A DNA stretch of 64,000 nt from JAMZMI01 sp047632435 (lineage in GTDB: Bacteria > Bacteroidota > Bacteroidia > Cytophagales > Cyclobacteriaceae). The position numbers and the translations under genes are program-made. The notes beneath the pieces were generated by a model that worked only from the letters and a program-made list of their open reading frames with translations, was not told the origin of the DNA and did no database searches. Where the stretch lies: positions 4,404 through 68,403 of the forward strand of contig JBLICU010000009.1 of the NCBI GenBank assembly GCA_047632435.1. Direction: 5' to 3'. Below are positions 60,867 through 64,000 of this stretch, piece after piece (the stretch's first letter is position 1; each line of letters starts with the position of its first letter).

Positions 60867-63276
60867 CCTTCAACCCACCACTTCGTTTGCGGTTTTCGAT
60901 CTTTTGGTTTCCAAATTTGTAAGTAAGGCCACCACCAAACCGATGATTGTCCCCAGAGTAAACCCCCTTGATCAGAATACCACCATAATCTCCATTGTAT
61001 CCAAAATCACTTCCAGTATTAAAAATGTCCGATCCTGTCAGTCTTACCTGGAGTTTGTCATCAAAAAAATCCTTTTTTATCCCGAAATCAATACCATAAA
61101 AAGCCTCAATCACGATAGACCCTCTCCATATCCATGGGCTGTTGTAATAACTACTCACGCTCATGGTAAGATCCCAAGGCAAGTTGAACGTGTTTTGAAT
61201 ACGAGCATTATATATATCAGTCTTGATTGAAATATCCGCGTTATCAAAGGAGCCTTCGAAAGTAGAATGATTGTAAACAAAAAAAGCAGATAGCTCCCAC
61301 CATTTTGCTACTTCCAATGGATAGCTTATGGAAAGCCCATTGGTGGTTGATTTCCGCATGTTTCTGGGCGCAATGATGGTACTGGTCTCATCTACAATTT
61401 CCAATATTCTAGCAAAAAAGCCTTCCGTCACACTATAGGTATTGGAAATTACCAAAGTATGATTCCATGAGTAAGTCAGTTGATAGTTAGTAATGTAATT
61501 AGGTCTGAGGAATGGATTCCCTTTCCATATGACCAGCTCGCTGGTTTTTGATTCGAAAGGATTCAAATCCTGATAATTTGGTCTTGTGATACGTTTGCCA
61601 TAGCCTAGGCTAATTTCCGACTTATTTTTGGCGTAGGCCAGACTCATGTTTGGAAAATAGTTGAAATAATTCCGATTGACATTATCATTCTCAGTCGCCA
61701 GAGTACTTTCCAAAATTCCTTGCGAAACTGTCTGTTCCAATCGCATACCCGTGCTTACTTTCAAATCTTCAAACAAGGTAAAATCTGTTATCAGATATGC
61801 GGCAAATACTTCTTCTGTATAGTTAAAAGTATTACTTTTCAAGTCGTTGACAATGGCATTGCCATTGTCAACATCACTCACGATGAACTGATTTTCAGTT
61901 TCAACTTTATAATATTTGCCTCCAATTGATAACTTAAATACCTCAAAAGTTTTTTCATAATCCGTCTTGATCGAGTATAGATTTATATGGGTATCCGGAT
62001 CAAATTGGTTGTTTACCTCGCGCAAAGCCGTGGTACCAGAAGCATCATAATAAATGTTTGGTTGATAGATGCTGTTGTCTTTATCAAAACTTCCATAACT
62101 CGCATCGGTACTCCATGTGGCATCTTCAGATAGGTTCCACATATAATTAACATTGAAATTATAATTAGCCGACTGAAAATCAGTGAGCGATTTTGAGCTT
62201 AGTAACTCATTGGCGGCCTGATCTCTGGTATCTATGATTTTGGTAGTACTTATCAGGTTATCATCACCTGATGTTAAAATCGCCCCTCCTGAAAAATTCA
62301 CGGAATGTTTATCGTTAAAATCATAGGTGACACTAGACGTCATGTTATAACCTGTTCGAGTCGAAATATCAGTGGATTTTAAGGTGAGATCATAATCACT
62401 TTGAATCTTATTATCTGCAAAGCCTTCATAGAACTTATTGTCAAACCGGGTGGCATTGGCCGTGATGCCAAGCTTCCCCTTGCCATAATTGATTGTAGCG
62501 CCATTACTAAGGCGAGGTTCCGTTCCAAGTGAATAATTGCTTATGAGCGTACCATTGTAGCCCAAATTGATATTGGTCTTCAGTTTTATATTGATGATTC
62601 CTGCATTGCCTTCAGCTTCATACTTTGCAGATGGATTTGTGATCAGTTCAATCAACTCGATATTGTCTGATTGCATACTTTCCAGCAGTGTAGCCAAATC
62701 AGTTCCAGACAATCTACTGGGCCTCCCATTGATGAAAATGCGCACGCCACTTTTGCCCTGAAGGATGATATTGTTGTCTGGATCTACAATGACTCCCGGT
62801 GCTTTTCTAAGTAGCTCAAGTCCATTGTTTCCAGAGGCATTCACACTGCTACTCACGTTGAATACAATGCGGTCTGGCAAAATCTCCACCAATTGTCTAC
62901 TGGCCGATACGGTAACTTCTGATAGCTCCACTTGATTGGGTGTAAGTCTTATTACAGGTAGTTTTTTGACCTCTCCAAAGGTTATTGAGATAATGTCCGT
63001 GTGAAAATTTTCATATTCAAGATTTTGAACAGTCAGATAATAATTTCCGGCTCCAATATTTTCAATGATAAAATCACCATTTTGATCACTTACAATGCCT
63101 TTAACAAGGATGGAATCTGCTTTATAAAAAGCCAAAGTGCTGAACGCTACGGGTTCATCCTTTTGGTTTACAATCTGTCCTTCGATTTTGGCATCTTTTA
63201 ATTGGGCAAATACAGAGGCCTGAAAACAAAATAATAGACCGATAACGACTGATTTGGAAAAAGTGAATTGCGGCAT
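60841..63276 (-). CDS. TonB-dependent-receptor-like outer-membrane beta-barrel protein
   Basis: 811 residues. Signal peptide (SVVIGLLFCFQASVFAQ), carboxypeptidase-regulatory-like domain (AKIEGQIVNQKDEPVAFSTL), plug domain (LLRKAPGVIVDPDNNIILQG, VRIFINGRPSRLSGTDLATL) and an OMP_b-brl_3 type barrel. Members import or bind unknown ligands; no SusD-like partner is nearby. No TonB box was identified with confidence. The 224-bp region upstream contains no exact promoter match. Confidence 0.9.
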   Translation of the reverse strand: MPQFTFSKSVVIGLLFCFQASVFAQLKDAKIEGQIVNQKDEPVAFSTLAFYKADSILVKGIVSDQNGDFIIENIGAGNYYLTVQNLEYENFHTDIISITFGEVKKLPVIRLTPNQVELSEVTVSASRQLVEILPDRIVFNVSSSVNASGNNGLELLRKAPGVIVDPDNNIILQGKSGVRIFINGRPSRLSGTDLATLLESMQSDNIELIELITNPSAKYEAEGNAGIINIKLKTNINLGYNGTLISNYSLGTEPRLSNGATINYGKGKLGITANATRFDNKFYEGFADNKIQSDYDLTLKSTDISTRTGYNMTSSVTYDFNDKHSVNFSGGAILTSGDDNLISTTKIIDTRDQAANELLSSKSLTDFQSANYNFNVNYMWNLSEDATWSTDASYGSFDKDNSIYQPNIYYDASGTTALREVNNQFDPDTHINLYSIKTDYEKTFEVFKLSIGGKYYKVETENQFIVSDVDNGNAIVNDLKSNTFNYTEEVFAAYLITDFTLFEDLKVSTGMRLEQTVSQGILESTLATENDNVNRNYFNYFPNMSLAYAKNKSEISLGYGKRITRPNYQDLNPFESKTSELVIWKGNPFLRPNYITNYQLTYSWNHTLVISNTYSVTEGFFARILEIVDETSTIIAPRNMRKSTTNGLSISYPLEVAKWWELSAFFVYNHSTFEGSFDNADISIKTDIYNARIQNTFNLPWDLTMSVSSYYNSPWIWRGSIVIEAFYGIDFGIKKDFFDDKLQVRLTGSDIFNTGSDFGYNGDYGGILIKGVYSGDNHRFGGGLTYKFGNQKIENRKRSGGLKDELDRISN

Positions 63277-63500
63277 CCAATATATAGCGGTGAAAACGAA
63301 CGACTAGTGCGAAACAAGGTGCCGCAATTTATAAAAATAATTGATGAGTATGTTCAAATTATAGTCCATTGACCACTTTCAGCATCCCAACTGACACCTA
63401 GTGTATGAGCCCCTAAGGAGGAATTGTAAACAACTAACCTTTTTGGAAAAAACTAGTGATTGAAGTGTCAATTAAGATACTGGGGCCATTTTCATAACAC

Positions 63501-63881
63501 CTAGGCAATCGAATTGGGCATGGGCTTGTAAAAAAATTCCTCTTTCACGATCTTGCCATCTTCCACGGTGTACACACATAGCTCGTCCATATTCGTAGGG
63601 CCAGGAGCACCTTTCCAAGTCACCATAGACTTCATTGACAGGGCAATAAAATGATCAGCACACAATGGCTCAGATATTTCTACCGAGTGAAACGCTTCAA
63701 CCAATTTGTTAAATTCGACACCCTTTTTGGCCAATTCATCCAAGCCCTTGACGCTCCCCCACGGAGTGCCTTCCGGTTCCGCACTTATTACATCAGGTGA
63801 AAATAGTTCTTGATAGATGGTTGCATATTCTCCATTTCTTAAAAGAGTCACCATTCTGTTTGCGATTTGCTCTGTGGTCAT
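63501..63881 (-). CDS. SnoaL-like / NTF2-fold protein
   Basis: 126 residues. MTTEQIANRMVTLLRNGEYA, DVISAEPEGTPWGSVKGLDE, MVTWKGAPGPTNMDELCVYT and VKEEFFYKPM fit the SnoaL-like polyketide-cyclase/NTF2 fold family. These small cone-shaped domains bind ligands or act as isomerases; no substrate is predictable. A palindrome precedes it (63923-63942). Confidence 0.8.
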   Translation of the reverse strand: MTTEQIANRMVTLLRNGEYATIYQELFSPDVISAEPEGTPWGSVKGLDELAKKGVEFNKLVEAFHSVEISEPLCADHFIALSMKSMVTWKGAPGPTNMDELCVYTVEDGKIVKEEFFYKPMPNSIA

Positions 63882-63922
63882 ATTATTTGATTTTAGTTTA
63901 TTTCTTCAAAGAAACTTCTCCC

Positions 63923-63942
63923 AGTGACAACCCTATGTCACT
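63923..63942. promoter_or_regulatory. palindromic operator-like site before the SnoaL-like gene
   Basis: AGTGACA (63923-63929), 6 nt, TGTCACT (63936-63942): a perfect 7-bp inverted repeat with the 6-nt spacing of many dimeric regulators, about 42 bp before the start codon. Confidence 0.4.
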
Positions 63943-64000
63943 GACTTTTAACATTATGCCATTACTTCAAAAACATCACATCATTAGGTCACAACTACTT

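Noticed and set aside
63415..63432. Perfect AAGGAGG ribosome-binding-like sequence
   Set aside because: The only start codon at a suitable distance is a TTG that is immediately followed by TAA, so no protein would be made, and strong ribosome-binding sites are not usual in this phylum.
1..64000. CRISPR array, tRNA, rRNA, integrase, transposase or prophage genes
   Set aside because: No regularly spaced repeats, no cloverleaf-like segments and no recombinase or phage structural motifs were seen in any gap or frame.

Overview
The window is about 64 kb of AT-rich bacterial DNA (around 40% GC by eye) from a member of the Bacteroidota, most likely a marine Cytophagales-type organism. The evidence is two proteins ending in Por/type IX secretion sorting domains, a SusC/TonB-like barrel protein of the OMP_b-brl_3 type, an elongated NusB, the run nusB-ytxH-DUF1573-yajC-ybbR-coaE, many short signal-peptide lipoproteins, FtsX-type permeases of about 800 residues, and candidate promoters matching the phylum's TTG-N17-23-TAnnTTTG consensus. 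I saw no rRNA, tRNA, CRISPR array, insertion sequence or phage gene, so this reads as ordinary chromosome.

Layout. 1-7.3 kb: a rightward three-gene unit encoding a TPR-CHAT caspase-like protein (cut by the window edge), a PD40/OmpA cell-wall-anchored protein and a 743-residue exported protein of unknown function. 7.3-9 kb: leftward rluB, scpB and a DksA/TraR-like gene. 9.2-15.4 kb: lipoproteins and a WG-repeat protein, with a strong candidate small RNA in the 444-bp gap. 15.4-20.7 kb: the leftward housekeeping run coaE to nusB plus an amino-acid dehydrogenase. 20.8-31.8 kb: an ABC exporter, an oxidoreductase, small accessory genes, an FtsX permease, and two gaps that hold a gene remnant and a structured minus-strand unit. 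31.9-39.9 kb: a type IX secreted protein, a truA/ABC/lactonase run and a MazEF-type toxin-antitoxin pair. 40-46.3 kb: htpG, a sorted subtilisin, a HEIGH metallopeptidase lipoprotein and a NUMOD4/HNH-like protein that lacks its key histidine. 46.4-64 kb: carbohydrate and membrane-lipid genes, a glgB-to-hepT run that ends in an MntA/HepT toxin-antitoxin pair, a TlpA/patatin pair, AMP nucleosidase, an outer-membrane receptor and a SnoaL-like protein.

I did not find a complete system that I can call new. The best candidates for undescribed biology are the CHAT/OmpA/unknown operon at the left edge, the small RNA at 12446-12549 (minus), and the terminator-ended minus-strand unit at 31210-31345 with a 27-codon frame. 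Smaller points are palindromes shared by convergent genes, frequent overlap of convergent stop codons, possible small ORFs below normal annotation size, and candidate near-leaderless promoters. No searches were run. Family names come from recognising motifs by eye, and promoters are consensus matches only.
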